Origin: Crocinitomicaceae bacterium
GTDB lineage: Bacteria; Bacteroidota; Bacteroidia; Flavobacteriales_D; Crocinitomicaceae
Length of the DNA: 64,000 nucleotides
Assembly (NCBI GenBank): GCA_028689775.1
Contig: JAQVCM010000010.1
Span: 91,044 to 155,043 of the forward strand
Direction of reading: 5' to 3'
Of the stretch, positions 1 through 8,602 are shown piece after piece. A program made the translations under genes and the position numbers. The number at the start of each line of letters is the position of its first letter. The stretch's first letter is position 1. Under the pieces are notes generated by a model. The model was not told the DNA's origin. It saw only the letters and a list, made by a program, of their open reading frames with translations, and ran no database searches.

Positions 1-361
1 TTCCATTTCCACCACGGAAAACGATTGGACAGTGGTATTGACCTCCAGACATTTGCAACATTTTCGCAGCACTGTTGATGATTTGGTCTGCCGCTAAAAT
101 TGCGAAATTCCAAGTCATAAATTCTACGATTGGTCTCAATCCATTCATGGATGCACCAACTGCAATACCTGCAAAACCTAATTCGGCGATTGGTGTATCG
201 ATGACACGTTTCGGTCCAAATTCGTCCAACATTCCTTGAGAAACTTTGTAAGCTCCGTTATATTCAGCAACTTCTTCTCCTAAAAGAAAAACATTTTCAT
301 CTCTGCGCATTTCCTCGTTCATTGCTTCGCGAAGTGCCTCTCTAAATTGTACCGTTTTCAT
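1..361 (-). CDS. pdhB: Pyruvate dehydrogenase E1 component subunit beta (partial, N-terminal end)
   Basis: Reading the minus strand from the ATG at 359-361 gives about 120 residues starting [18 protein letters not shown], followed by [19 protein letters not shown] and [16 protein letters not shown]. This is the typical start of the transketolase-like beta subunit of the pyruvate dehydrogenase E1 enzyme, which with the alpha subunit decarboxylates pyruvate using thiamine diphosphate. The gene runs off the left edge of the window, so the C-terminal transketolase domain is not visible. It is divergent from etfB. A minus-strand TATTTTTG (-7-like) lies at 414-421, about 50 bases upstream of the start. 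Confidence 0.93.
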   Translation of the reverse strand, partial: MKTVQFREALREAMNEEMRRDENVFLLGEEVAEYNGAYKVSQGMLDEFGPKRVIDTPIAELGFAGIAVGASMNGLRPIVEFMTWNFAILAADQIINSAAKMLQMSGGQYHCPIVFRGGNG

Positions 362-765
362 GTATTCAATGCTATTTAAATCGATTACTTGATTTTTCTA
401 AAAACAAGCTCGCCAAAAATAACAAATAATAATCTATAATGGATGCGCGAAAAGAGAAAACTGCCGAAATTGACTAGAAAATTGATTTTGATGCTTTTTT
501 TGAGATCTTGGATTCAATTAATCAACTCACGCTTCTTATAATAAGGTATTCAAATATTCTAAAACATTTTCTTTTCCATACTTGAATTATCTGTGTTTTA
601 TTTCTGTAATAAGACGATTCTGTCTAATTTAAATATTGGAAACATCATAGGGACTTTGTTTTGCTACGCATGCATAATAAAAACCACAAAATAATTCTAA
701 AAAGTCACGGTGAAAACAGTTTTCTTTTATTAAGTTTGTGCTTATTATTAGAAAACGTTCATAAA
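362..765. other. Divergent intergenic region between pdhB and etfB
   Basis: This AT-rich 404-base gap must carry the promoters of pdhB (minus) and etfB (plus). The only motif I can point to is a minus-strand TATTTTTG at 414-421, which fits the Bacteroidota -7 consensus TAnnTTTG but lacks a clear -33 partner. An open frame reaches upstream of etfB to 661, but it encodes no conserved sequence there. I see no RNA gene or repeat. Confidence 0.5.
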
Positions 766-1506
766 ATGAAAATATTAGTATGTATTAGTAAGTCGCCTGA
801 CACGACTTCAAAGATTGCTTTTACAGATGGCAATACGAAGTTTGATGAGAATGGTGTACAATATATTGTAAATCCTTACGACGAATGGTATGCTTTGGTG
901 CGTGCTTTAGAAATTAAAGAAACAAGTGGTGGAACGGTAACGATCATCACGGTAGGGACAGCAGCTGACGAGGCAATTATTCGTAAAGCGTTGGCAATCG
1001 GAGCGGATGACGCAGTTCGTATCGATGCTGAGCCAACTGATGCATACTTTACAGCAGGTCAAATTGCGAAATATGCGAAAGACAATAGTTTTGACTTGAT
1101 TTTAACGGGTAAAGAAACCATTAACTACAACGGTTCACAAGTTGGAGGAATGATTGCAGAAGATTTAGATCTTCCTTTCGTTTCATTGGCGGTGAAAATG
1201 GATGTAGACGGTTCAACGTTGAAAATGGAACAAGAAATTGTTGGAGGTATTCAAGTTGTTGAAGCGAACTTGCCATTGGTTGTAAGTTGTGCAAAAGGAA
1301 TGGCGGAACAACGCATTCCAAACATGCGTGGAATTATGGCTGCAAGAACAAAACCTTTGACTGTTATCGCTGCAACACCTGAAGAGGCTTTTACAGCGTA
1401 TGAAAGTTACGTTTTACCAGAAGCTAAAAAAGCGTGTAAAATGATTGATCCAAATAACATGGATGAATTGGTAGAATTGTTACATTCTGAAGCAAAAGTT
1501 ATTTAA
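766..1506 (+). CDS. etfB: Electron transfer flavoprotein subunit beta
   Basis: The 246-aa protein starts MKILVCISKSPDTTSKIAF and has the classic ETF-beta features: an alternating alpha/beta adenine nucleotide binding fold, GADDAVRIDAEP and LILTGKETINYNGSQVG. The C-terminal part holds GIMAARTKPL, corresponding to the recognition-loop region. With EtfA it forms the FAD-containing heterodimer that passes electrons from acyl-CoA dehydrogenases to the respiratory chain. I chose the ATG at 766 because the family begins MKILV; the open frame extends upstream to a TTG at 661 without homologous sequence. etfA follows after 68 bases in the same direction. Confidence 0.95.
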   Translation: MKILVCISKSPDTTSKIAFTDGNTKFDENGVQYIVNPYDEWYALVRALEIKETSGGTVTIITVGTAADEAIIRKALAIGADDAVRIDAEPTDAYFTAGQIAKYAKDNSFDLILTGKETINYNGSQVGGMIAEDLDLPFVSLAVKMDVDGSTLKMEQEIVGGIQVVEANLPLVVSCAKGMAEQRIPNMRGIMAARTKPLTVIAATPEEAFTAYESYVLPEAKKACKMIDPNNMDELVELLHSEAKVI

Positions 1507-1574
1507 TCAACGAAATTGAATAGAGGTTTGTAGTTGATTTTAAGTTGATTACAAGTTTCAAAATCTAAGAAATT

Positions 1575-2516
1575 ATGACATCATTAGTATATATAAACGG
1601 TGAACACGGATTGGTAAAATCCGCTTTTGAAGCCGTTACTTACGCCAAAAAATTAGGAGGAGACGTTATCGTTGTTTCTTCAGGTAAATCAGCTGACTTA
1701 GGAAAACTAGGTGAGTATGGAGCTACCAAAGTATTGGTTGATTCTTCTTTAGAAAAAATCGATGCACAACAAGTGACTCGTTTGGTTGCAGCTGCAGCAG
1801 AACAAGTAGGAGCAGAGGTAATCGTTTTCTCGCACGATTTAGTAGCGAAAGCAGTTGCACCACGTTTATCCGTTCGCTTAAAAGCAGGATTGGTTTCTGG
1901 AGCAACATCTTTACCAGATACAGCCAACGGGTTTTCTGTGAAAGTAAATGTTTTCTCAGGAAAAGCTTTTGGTAGCGTTTCTGTTAAAACAGCAAAAAAA
2001 ATCATCTCTTTATTGCCAAATTCGATTCAACCAGAATTGAATGGTTCAGCTTGTCCAGTAGAAGAATTTGCTGGTCACGCAGGAGAAGCTTCCATTAAAA
2101 TTTTAGAAGTTAAAATTCCAGAAGGAAACATTCCATTGCCAGAAGCAGAATTAGTTGTTTCAGCAGGAAGGGGATTGAAAGGTCCAGAAAACTGGGGAAT
2201 GGTTGAAGATTTAGCGAAAGCATTAGGAGCAGCAACAGCTTGTTCTCGTCCAGTAGCTGATATCGGTTGGAGGCCTCACCACGAACACGTTGGTCAAACA
2301 GGAGTTGCAATTCGTCCAAACCTATACATCGCAGCAGGAATTTCCGGTGCTATTCAGCACTTGGCAGGTGTAAATGGGTCGAAAGTAATTGTGGTTATCA
2401 ATACGGATGCAGAAGCACCATTTTTCAAAGCAGCAGACTATGGTGTTTTAGGAGATGCTTTTGAAGTACTTCCAAAATTGACTGAAGCAGTGAAAAAATT
2501 CAAAGCTTCTCACTAA
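1575..2516 (+). CDS. etfA: Electron transfer flavoprotein subunit alpha
   Basis: The 313-aa protein is a full-length ETF alpha subunit. The C-terminal FAD-binding domain is clear: VSAGRGLKGPENW (about 190-203), ACSRPVADIGWRPHHEHVGQTG (split here as ACSRPVADIGW and HEHVGQTG), LYIAAGISGAIQHLAG and VVINTDAEAPFFKAADYG near the end. These segments bind FAD at the interface with EtfB. It is the second gene of the etfBA operon and is followed at once by a strong hairpin terminator at 2554-2590. Confidence 0.96.
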   Translation: MTSLVYINGEHGLVKSAFEAVTYAKKLGGDVIVVSSGKSADLGKLGEYGATKVLVDSSLEKIDAQQVTRLVAAAAEQVGAEVIVFSHDLVAKAVAPRLSVRLKAGLVSGATSLPDTANGFSVKVNVFSGKAFGSVSVKTAKKIISLLPNSIQPELNGSACPVEEFAGHAGEASIKILEVKIPEGNIPLPEAELVVSAGRGLKGPENWGMVEDLAKALGAATACSRPVADIGWRPHHEHVGQTGVAIRPNLYIAAGISGAIQHLAGVNGSKVIVVINTDAEAPFFKAADYGVLGDAFEVLPKLTEAVKKFKASH

Positions 2517-2553
2517 GCTTTAGGATAAAATCAGTATTTTTACACAAAATATA

Positions 2554-2590
2554 GAATTAGGGAGGCATTTGCTTCCCTAATTCGTTTTAT
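2554..2590 (+). terminator. Rho-independent terminator after etfA
   Basis: A near-perfect hairpin runs from GAATTAGGGAGGC, through a four-base loop, to GCTTCCCTAATTC (2554-2583) and is followed by a T-rich tail (gttttatt). It lies 38 bases after the etfA stop and 28 bases before the next gene, separating etfBA from the nuclease/transporter pair. Confidence 0.85.
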
Positions 2591-2618
2591 TAATTTATTC
2601 GCATTCCTGGTATTTTAG

Positions 2619-3212
2619 ATGGAGAAAGTAAGACTTGAAATTGTTGGGTTATCCTATAGTAAGACTCAATCTGGAGCGTATGCTTTGGTGTTGGGAGAAG
2701 TTGGTGGAAAAAGAAGTCTTCCGATTATCATAGGTGGTTTTGAAGCTCAGGCAATTGCGATTGAGTTGGAGAAAATGACTCCATCAAGACCCTTAACACA
2801 CGATTTATTTAAAAGTTTTGCCACTTCTTTCGAAATAAAAGTCAAAGAAGTAGTTATTTATAACCTGAACGAAGGAATTTTTTATGCAAAATTGATTTGC
2901 GAGCGCGACGGACAAGTCAGTGAAATTGATGCCAGAACTTCAGATGCAATTGCATTAGGTGTTCGTTTTAAATGTCCATTTTACACTTTTGAAAACATTC
3001 TTGCAAGCGCAGGAATTGCGATGGATGAAAATGACGAATTGGTTGCTGATTCAAACGATGAAGAAGCGCCAACAACAGAAAACCATTTGGATACATTGTC
3101 AATTGAAGAATTGGAAGAAGAACTGCGAATGGCAGTAGAACACGAAGATTATGAAAGAGCTTCATACCTTCGCGATGAAATTTCTAGAAGATCAAATCAA
3201 CCAGAAAACTAA
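2619..3212 (+). CDS. Bifunctional nuclease (BFN/DUF151) domain protein with C-terminal UVR motif
   Basis: The 197-aa protein has an N-terminal BFN domain (about 1-130), with LPIIIGGFEAQAIAIELE, RPLTHDL and IDARTSDAIALGVRF as family hallmarks. A C-terminal segment (about 155-195), SIEELEEELRMAVEHEDYE followed by RASYLRDEI, matches the UvrB/UvrC interaction (UVR) motif. DUF151 proteins have been described as nucleases acting on RNA and DNA; that activity is inferred here from the family. It lies 21 bases upstream of the nucleoside transporter gene in the same direction, which suggests a nucleic-acid breakdown/uptake pairing. Confidence 0.88.
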   Translation: MEKVRLEIVGLSYSKTQSGAYALVLGEVGGKRSLPIIIGGFEAQAIAIELEKMTPSRPLTHDLFKSFATSFEIKVKEVVIYNLNEGIFYAKLICERDGQVSEIDARTSDAIALGVRFKCPFYTFENILASAGIAMDENDELVADSNDEEAPTTENHLDTLSIEELEEELRMAVEHEDYERASYLRDEISRRSNQPEN

Positions 3213-3233
3213 ACTTACCACAAACTCCCGTCT

Positions 3234-4691
3234 ATGGATCGCTTTATAGGACTAATTGGAATCGTTTTGATTCTAGCAATCGCTTTTCTTTTTTCAAACA
3301 ATAAGAGAAGAATCAACAAAAGACTGGTCATTAGCGGCCTGATTTTACAAATTGTTATTGCGATTTTGGTTCTTCGTGTCCCGCCAGTAAAAAGCTTTTT
3401 TCAATTAATGGGAAAAGGAATGCAACACATTGAAGCTTTTGGAAGAGAAGGTGCAGCTTTTGTTTACGGCGGAATTGCTACCGATAACGAAGTCTATAAC
3501 CCGAGAGTCCTTCGTGCGGATACGGTGGAAGCAAATGGAGTTAAAACCATCTCAAATTACATCATTTATGGTCAACAAAAAGATTCACTTCTTCCCATGT
3601 TGGCTTATCAAACGGATACAAAACAGGTAAATTACAGATATACCTTGGTTACTTTTGATGCCAAAACGCAAGAGATGAACGGACATCAAACCATTGCATT
3701 CGTGAAAGGTGTTCCAAAAGTAAGGTCCGATTTCTCACAAAATGGATTTGTTTTTGCCTTCAACATTACCGCTACGATTATCCTCGTTTCCATTTTAGTT
3801 GCATTGTTGTATCACATCGGATTGATGCAGCGAATTGTGGCAGTTATTGCCAAGGCGATGAATACCATCATGCGCGTAAGTGGCGCAGAGGCTTTGAGTA
3901 ACGTCGCATCTGCGTTTGTTGGTCAAGTAGAAGCTCAAATGATGATCAAACCTTATTTAAAGGGAATGACCAAGAGTGAATTACTCGCGTCGATGAGTGG
4001 AAGTTTGGCCTGTATTGCCGGTGGAATTCTAGTGGTCTACACAACGATGGGAGCACAAGCAGAATACTTGATTGCTGCCAGTTTAATGGCTGCGCCAGGG
4101 GCTTTGGTAATCTCGAAAATTGTTTATCCGGAAACGGAAATTTCTGAAACAATGGGTTCTGTGAAATTGGATGTAAAGAAAGAACACGTGAATGTTATTG
4201 ATGCAATTAGTCACGGAGCTGGAGATGGATTTAAAGTTTCCATGAACGTCATTGCGATGTTGATTGGTTTCTTAGCCTTGATTGCGATGGTCAATTTCTT
4301 ATTGGGAATGATCAATCCAGCGTTAACGTTGGATGCAATTTTCTCTAAAGTTTTCTACCCAATGGCTTGGAGTATGGGAGTTCCAGTTGCAGATGTTAGT
4401 AACGTTGCAACGCTTTTTGGACAGAAATTAACCATCAATGAATTCGTAGCGTTTAAGAATTTAACGAGTGACGCAACCACGATTCCAATCGTTTCAGAAA
4501 AAGGAAGATTGATTGCATCCATCGCCATTTGTGGTTTTGCAAACTTCAGCAGTGTGGGAATGCAAATTGGCGGAATTGGTGCTTTGGCTCCAGAACGTCG
4601 AGCAGACTTAGCAAGATTAGGAATGAGAGCACTTTTATGTGGAACACTTGCTTCTTATTTGTCAGCGACCATTGCTGGGATTCTTTTTTAA
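3234..4691 (+). CDS. Concentrative nucleoside transporter (NupC/CNT family)
   Basis: The 485-aa integral inner-membrane protein is a CNT-family nucleoside:cation symporter. The core is recognisable from GAEALSNVASAFVGQVEAQ, the gate region, to the family C-terminus GFANFSSVGMQIGGIGALAP and LASYLSATIAGILF. Compared with about 400 aa for E. coli NupC it carries a soluble insertion at roughly residues 75-165, between the first membrane segments and the core; such an insert is common in Bacteroidota members. It probably forms an operon with the BFN nuclease gene. Confidence 0.93.
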   Translation: MDRFIGLIGIVLILAIAFLFSNNKRRINKRLVISGLILQIVIAILVLRVPPVKSFFQLMGKGMQHIEAFGREGAAFVYGGIATDNEVYNPRVLRADTVEANGVKTISNYIIYGQQKDSLLPMLAYQTDTKQVNYRYTLVTFDAKTQEMNGHQTIAFVKGVPKVRSDFSQNGFVFAFNITATIILVSILVALLYHIGLMQRIVAVIAKAMNTIMRVSGAEALSNVASAFVGQVEAQMMIKPYLKGMTKSELLASMSGSLACIAGGILVVYTTMGAQAEYLIAASLMAAPGALVISKIVYPETEISETMGSVKLDVKKEHVNVIDAISHGAGDGFKVSMNVIAMLIGFLALIAMVNFLLGMINPALTLDAIFSKVFYPMAWSMGVPVADVSNVATLFGQKLTINEFVAFKNLTSDATTIPIVSEKGRLIASIAICGFANFSSVGMQIGGIGALAPERRADLARLGMRALLCGTLASYLSATIAGILF

Positions 4692-4768
4692 TTCAATAAA
4701 ACCAGAGACTTCTGAGCATCTTGTTTTAAAGGATCACTGATTTGCTCACGTTTTTAAAACCGAGTAAC

Positions 4769-5248
4769 ATGCCTAAAATTGAAATTCACACCGAAATAAA
4801 TTCAAGCATTGAGATCTGTTTTGACTTGTCGAGAAGCATTGATTTGCATTTAATTTCAACTTCAAAAACCAAGGAAAAAGCAATCGCAGGACGAACTTCT
4901 GGACTCGTGCAATTAAACGATACCGTAACTTGGGAAGCAACGCACTTTGGTGTTCGACAAAAACTAAGCTCGCTTATTTCAGGATTTGAATATCCATTCT
5001 ATTTTAAGGATGAGCAACTAAAAGGAGCTTTTAAATATTTCACCCACGAACATCATTTTAAGCAAGTTGGCGATCAGGTTGTAATGACTGACGTCTTTGT
5101 CTTCGAATCACCTTTTGGTATTTTAGGGCGATTTTTCAATCGCTTGGTATTGACCAAATACATGCGTCGTTTTTTGATGGAACGAAATGCAATTATCAAA
5201 GAATATGCTGAGTCTGAAAAGTGGAAAATTGCATTGACTAGAGATTGA
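4769..5248 (+). CDS. SRPBCC-fold (START/polyketide cyclase-like) protein
   Basis: This is a 159-aa soluble protein starting MPKIEIHTEINSSIEICFDL. The pattern of a beta strand, then a helix with FDLSRSIDLHL, then WEATHFGVRQKLSSLI, is typical of the SRPBCC helix-grip fold found in cell-division inhibitor-like and lipid-binding proteins. The ligand and function are unknown. I chose the ATG at 4769, because the frame continues to a TTG at 4742 but the domain begins at MPKIEI. It stands alone between the transporter and a lipoprotein gene. Confidence 0.75.
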   Translation: MPKIEIHTEINSSIEICFDLSRSIDLHLISTSKTKEKAIAGRTSGLVQLNDTVTWEATHFGVRQKLSSLISGFEYPFYFKDEQLKGAFKYFTHEHHFKQVGDQVVMTDVFVFESPFGILGRFFNRLVLTKYMRRFLMERNAIIKEYAESEKWKIALTRD

Positions 5249-5449
5249 AGCACGGTTTTTTTTGATGTATTGCGACCATCCATTAAAAAAAGGAAAGAAT
5301 TCGTTTTGGTGTAAAAAAATCAAAATTTAAAATTGTTTTTTTGTAATTTGGAGCTGATTAAAAATTCGCACAGCTGATAATAAGTAGATTTTCGCAACTT
5401 GTTTTTCTTCTGGAAACGAATACAATACGAGAAAACAAAATCAAAACGC

Positions 5450-6082
5450 ATGACTAAAAAAATCCTTTTCCTATTCGCGCTCTTAATTTCATTTAGTTGC
5501 GCAAAAAGACCAAGTTATCAAGATCCAGTTCCACTACACGAAACATTTACAATCGATTCTAAAAAAGTCCATAAAAAACGGGTCATCAACGTTTGGTTTC
5601 CTCTAAATTATAAAGAAAACGGAGTCGCTTTGCCTGTTTTGTACATGCCAGATGGTGGAATCGTAAACGAAGATTTTCCGCATGTTGCCAACACCTTGGC
5701 AGAATTAATTGCCAATCAAGAAATTGAACCGATGATTTTGGTCGGAATTCAAAATACAAATCGACGAAGAGATTTAACGGGATTTTCGGAAAACCAAGCA
5801 GATTCAATTTATTGTCCATTGTCAGATGGAGCAAAGGATTTTAGGGCATTTATCACGGAAGAATTGATGCCAGAAATCAAGTCAAGATATCTAATTACCA
5901 CCAAGAAGAGCATCATCGGTGAATCACTCGCGGGACTTTTTGTAATGGAAACTTTATTTCTTCAGCCAGATGCATTCGATTGTTATCTTGCTTTTGATCC
6001 TTCTTTGTGGTGGAATAATCAGTATTTGGTAAAAACAGCGACCAAAATAGAATCACTCCAATGGACTTTTGAGATTAATTGA
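5450..6082 (+). CDS. Lipoprotein alpha/beta-hydrolase, esterase family (BesA/IroE-like), C-terminally truncated
   Basis: The 210-aa protein starts MTKKILFLFALLISFSCAKR, a lipoprotein signal peptide with Cys at the lipobox. The body matches the esterase (putative esterase D-like) hydrolase family: LPVLYMPDGG, GIQNTNRRRDLTG, then the nucleophile elbow IIGESLAGLF (GxSxxG) and FDPSLWWNN. The frame then ends after KTATKIESLQWTFEIN. The part that normally carries the catalytic Asp/His, with the His near the C-terminus, is absent. It may be a decayed or inactive paralogue, or the product of a deletion. The next gene converges only 6 bases away. The start is chosen at the ATG, not the upstream TTG at 5399. 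Confidence 0.7.
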   Translation: MTKKILFLFALLISFSCAKRPSYQDPVPLHETFTIDSKKVHKKRVINVWFPLNYKENGVALPVLYMPDGGIVNEDFPHVANTLAELIANQEIEPMILVGIQNTNRRRDLTGFSENQADSIYCPLSDGAKDFRAFITEELMPEIKSRYLITTKKSIIGESLAGLFVMETLFLQPDAFDCYLAFDPSLWWNNQYLVKTATKIESLQWTFEIN

Positions 6083-6088
6083 ACTGAA

Positions 6089-6580
6089 TCATAACGTTTT
6101 CAACATCCAAACATCGCATGCAAAATGACCAGAATCTCCCAATGACTTGGACAAGATCTTGAAATCCATTTTTTCGTACAAGTGAATTGCTTCTTTTAAG
6201 CTTGGAAACGATTCGAGATACAGATGCGTATAACCAAGCATTTTTGCGTGTTTTATACTTTGTTCTAGCAATTGCCTGCCAATTCCCAATCCGCGAAATT
6301 CTTTTTTCAAATAGATTTTAACCAATTCAGCATAAGCTGGAGGTAGATTTAATGTCGGATAAATACCACAACCGCCAAGGACTTCGCCATCCATTTCCGC
6401 AACGAAATATGCACTCTTTGGAGCAGCATTAAACAATTCAAAAAGTGAATCTGTCGTTGGATCGGTGTAAACCGTTCCCGGTTTCGCTTCCCCATATTCT
6501 TCCAAAGCAGTGCGAATGATTTTAGCAATCAAGGGGTTGTCTGAAATTTCGATTTTTCTGATTTTGATTTGTTTCTGCAT
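6089..6580 (-). CDS. GNAT-family N-acetyltransferase
   Basis: The 163-aa protein has a complete GNAT fold: N-terminal IKIRKIEISDNPLIAKIIR, beta strands with YFVAEMDGEVLGGCGIYP, motif A VKIYLKKEFRGLGIGRQLL (acetyl-CoA pyrophosphate loop RGLGIG), and motif B HLYLESFPSLKEAIHLYEKM. The substrate is unknown. There are two in-frame starts, 6580 and 6589; I prefer 6580 because the family begins close to KIRKI. It converges with the truncated esterase. Confidence 0.85.
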   Translation of the reverse strand: MQKQIKIRKIEISDNPLIAKIIRTALEEYGEAKPGTVYTDPTTDSLFELFNAAPKSAYFVAEMDGEVLGGCGIYPTLNLPPAYAELVKIYLKKEFRGLGIGRQLLEQSIKHAKMLGYTHLYLESFPSLKEAIHLYEKMDFKILSKSLGDSGHFACDVWMLKTL

Positions 6581-6704
6581 GCGAATCATTTTGTGAATTC
6601 AAAAGTAATAAAATGAATTCATCTTGCTTTCAGCAGATTCATTTTGAAAAATATTTAAGAGTTCAATTTTAACAAAATCGACTTAAAATCGTAAACTTGC
6701 AACC

Positions 6705-7835
6705 ATGAAACCCCAGTTGACGAGTTCTAATTTTCATTTCCCACACCTCACAGGAATGCGCTTTCTTGCGGCGATGGCTGTTTTGTTATTTCATAGTTTT
6801 GGACTTGGACGTGAAATATGGGGAGATTTTAGTCAACAAATGAGTTTTAAAATGCTTGCTAAACTGTTCAATAAAGGACATTTGGGAGTTTCTTTCTTCT
6901 TCGTTTTAAGCGGTTTTTTATTGACATCCATTCTACTTCGCGAACTGAATCTCAAAGGCAAAGTAGACATCAAAGCGTTTGTTTTACGAAGAATTTTACG
7001 CATTTGGCCACTTTATTTTCTCGTTGTTTTATTCGGTTTTTTCATCTTTCCGCATTTACCTTACGGCCAAGAAACCGTACACGAATTCTGGCGTTACGCT
7101 GTCTTTTTGAGCAACATCGATGAAATCATTCACGGAATGAACGATTCGCTTACCTTCTTAACTGCCACGTGGTCGATTAGTATTGAGGAGCAGTTTTATT
7201 TGGGTTGGGCGATTATTCTTGCAATCTTTCCATTCCGAAAGAAGAAGCATTTCCTCTTTTTTTTCCTGCTGACAATCTTTGCTACACTAATTTTCAGAAG
7301 TTTAAATTATGGCGACGATCGCACGATGTATTTCCACACTTTTTCGGTTATTTCTGATTTCGCAATCGGCGGTTTATTGGCGCTAATTTACACCAATGAA
7401 AAATTCAAATGCAAATTAAGCGAATTGCCTAAATGGAAAATAATCGGACTTTATGTGCTCGGTTTTGCAATATTCTACCTCGAATACCAGCTTTTCCAAG
7501 GCGTTGCCTCCATCTTTCAACGCATCGTCATCGCAACTTTCTTCGCGTTCTTCATAGCAGAACAATTGCTATCCAAAAACTCCTTCTTCAAAGTCGATTC
7601 CATACCTGTTTTAGCACGTCTAGGCGAATGGACGTATGGTTTATACCTTTTCCACTGCATTTGGATTTACTACCTGCAGGCCATCTTCATCGCCAATAAC
7701 TGGACTTCAGGAATCCACCACTTTGCGGTTTATTTACTCTTGGTAATTGTGCTGAGTGTGAGTTCGAGTTACCTCAGTTATCGCTATTTCGAAAGTCCAT
7801 TTTTAAAGTTGAAATCGCGGTTTAGGAGGTTTTAG
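6705..7835 (+). CDS. Acyltransferase 3 family membrane protein (OafA/YrhL-like)
   Basis: The 376-aa multi-pass membrane protein has the acyltransferase-3 signature: an N-terminal HLTGMRFLAAMAVLLFHSFG (catalytic His in the first membrane helix), SFFFVLSGFLLTSILLREL, VLRRILRIWPLYFLVV and TWSISIEEQFYLGW. Members transfer O-acyl groups onto cell-surface sugars such as O-antigen or other glycans; the acceptor here is unknown. It stands alone, with a possible degenerate gene downstream. Confidence 0.88.
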   Translation: MKPQLTSSNFHFPHLTGMRFLAAMAVLLFHSFGLGREIWGDFSQQMSFKMLAKLFNKGHLGVSFFFVLSGFLLTSILLRELNLKGKVDIKAFVLRRILRIWPLYFLVVLFGFFIFPHLPYGQETVHEFWRYAVFLSNIDEIIHGMNDSLTFLTATWSISIEEQFYLGWAIILAIFPFRKKKHFLFFFLLTIFATLIFRSLNYGDDRTMYFHTFSVISDFAIGGLLALIYTNEKFKCKLSELPKWKIIGLYVLGFAIFYLEYQLFQGVASIFQRIVIATFFAFFIAEQLLSKNSFFKVDSIPVLARLGEWTYGLYLFHCIWIYYLQAIFIANNWTSGIHHFAVYLLLVIVLSVSSSYLSYRYFESPFLKLKSRFRRF

Positions 7836-8118
7836 GTTTTAGAATTCCCCAGATGTTTTCCCAATCAATTGAATCAAACGACCTTCCGTACCGGATTTAC
7901 CTTTGAGAATCGCTGTGTAATCTTTGAAGAACCAGCTACAGATCATCCGTAATGGGATGTTCTTTCTCCATGATTTGGATTCCCGTTATTTCACTTTTTG
8001 AATTTATGTCTTTTCGTGATCATGTTCTCGTCGCAGTAAATTCAAAGACTTTACCAAATTGTTTTGTTTTCCAATCACAAGGTGTTCATTTTCGATCTAC
8101 TCATGAATTCAATCTTAC
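7836..8118 (-). pseudogene. Possible degenerate ORF remnant (unidentified)
   Basis: There is no intact gene in this roughly 300-base gap, but two short open stretches on the minus strand read like protein: one ending about 7836-7970 (WFFKDYTAILKGKSGTEGR and then LIQLIGKTSGEF before a stop), and one upstream at about 8020-8110 in a different frame (HLVIGKQNNLVKSLNLLRRE). An in-frame stop and a frame change separate them. I do not recognise the family. It may be the remains of a gene broken by frameshifts, or chance. Confidence 0.25.
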
Positions 8119-8139
8119 TTTGTGTAAATATCCTTTATG

Positions 8140-8493
8140 TTAGTACTCTTCTCTTTCAATCATTTTATTTTCCAAATCAATCACCATCGAGCTAAAGTAA
8201 AAATCAAACCATTCGGTGAAAAGTTTCCAAGTGAGCTTTTGAGGCCAGTCCGTTTCATTGATACATATTCCAAACAATTGATCTTCAAAAATAAAACGCC
8301 AATATTTTTGAAGTACTTTTTTTGGGTCATCGTAGAAATGGTCTTCATTCAGTAAATAGCTGTTGTGTTCTTGCGCCGTTGCTGCACTCGCCAAAAAATC
8401 TGGTTCAGGAAAAACTGCATTTTCCCAATCGTAAAACGGTTGCTTTGGAATAATGATTACCAAGCCTCTGTTGATGGTGTGTGGTTCTATCAT
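8140..8493 (-). CDS. Hypothetical acidic protein
   Basis: This is a 117-aa soluble protein starting MIEPHTINRGLVIIIPKQPF, with no signal peptide or membrane segment. It is rich in aromatic and acidic residues (YDWENAVFPEPDFL, FTEWFDFYFSSMVIDLENK). The layout, with a PKQPFYDW segment, acidic middle and amphipathic end, resembles small conserved proteins of unknown function in many bacteria, but I cannot name a family. It is followed on the same strand by the possible gene remnant at 7836-8118. Confidence 0.6.
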   Translation of the reverse strand: MIEPHTINRGLVIIIPKQPFYDWENAVFPEPDFLASAATAQEHNSYLLNEDHFYDDPKKVLQKYWRFIFEDQLFGICINETDWPQKLTWKLFTEWFDFYFSSMVIDLENKMIEREEY

Positions 8494-8602
8494 AGTTTTA
8501 TAGTTGTTGTTTTTTTATCTTTTCTTATTATATAGTTGACTTGATCCACTTGATATTGCAATTACAAATCTTTTAAGTTTGTGATTGAAGTGATGATCTT
8601 AT

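Noticed and set aside
661..765. N-terminal extension of EtfB from a TTG start
   Set aside because: The 35 added residues are low-complexity and lack homology; the family starts at MKILVCIS (766).
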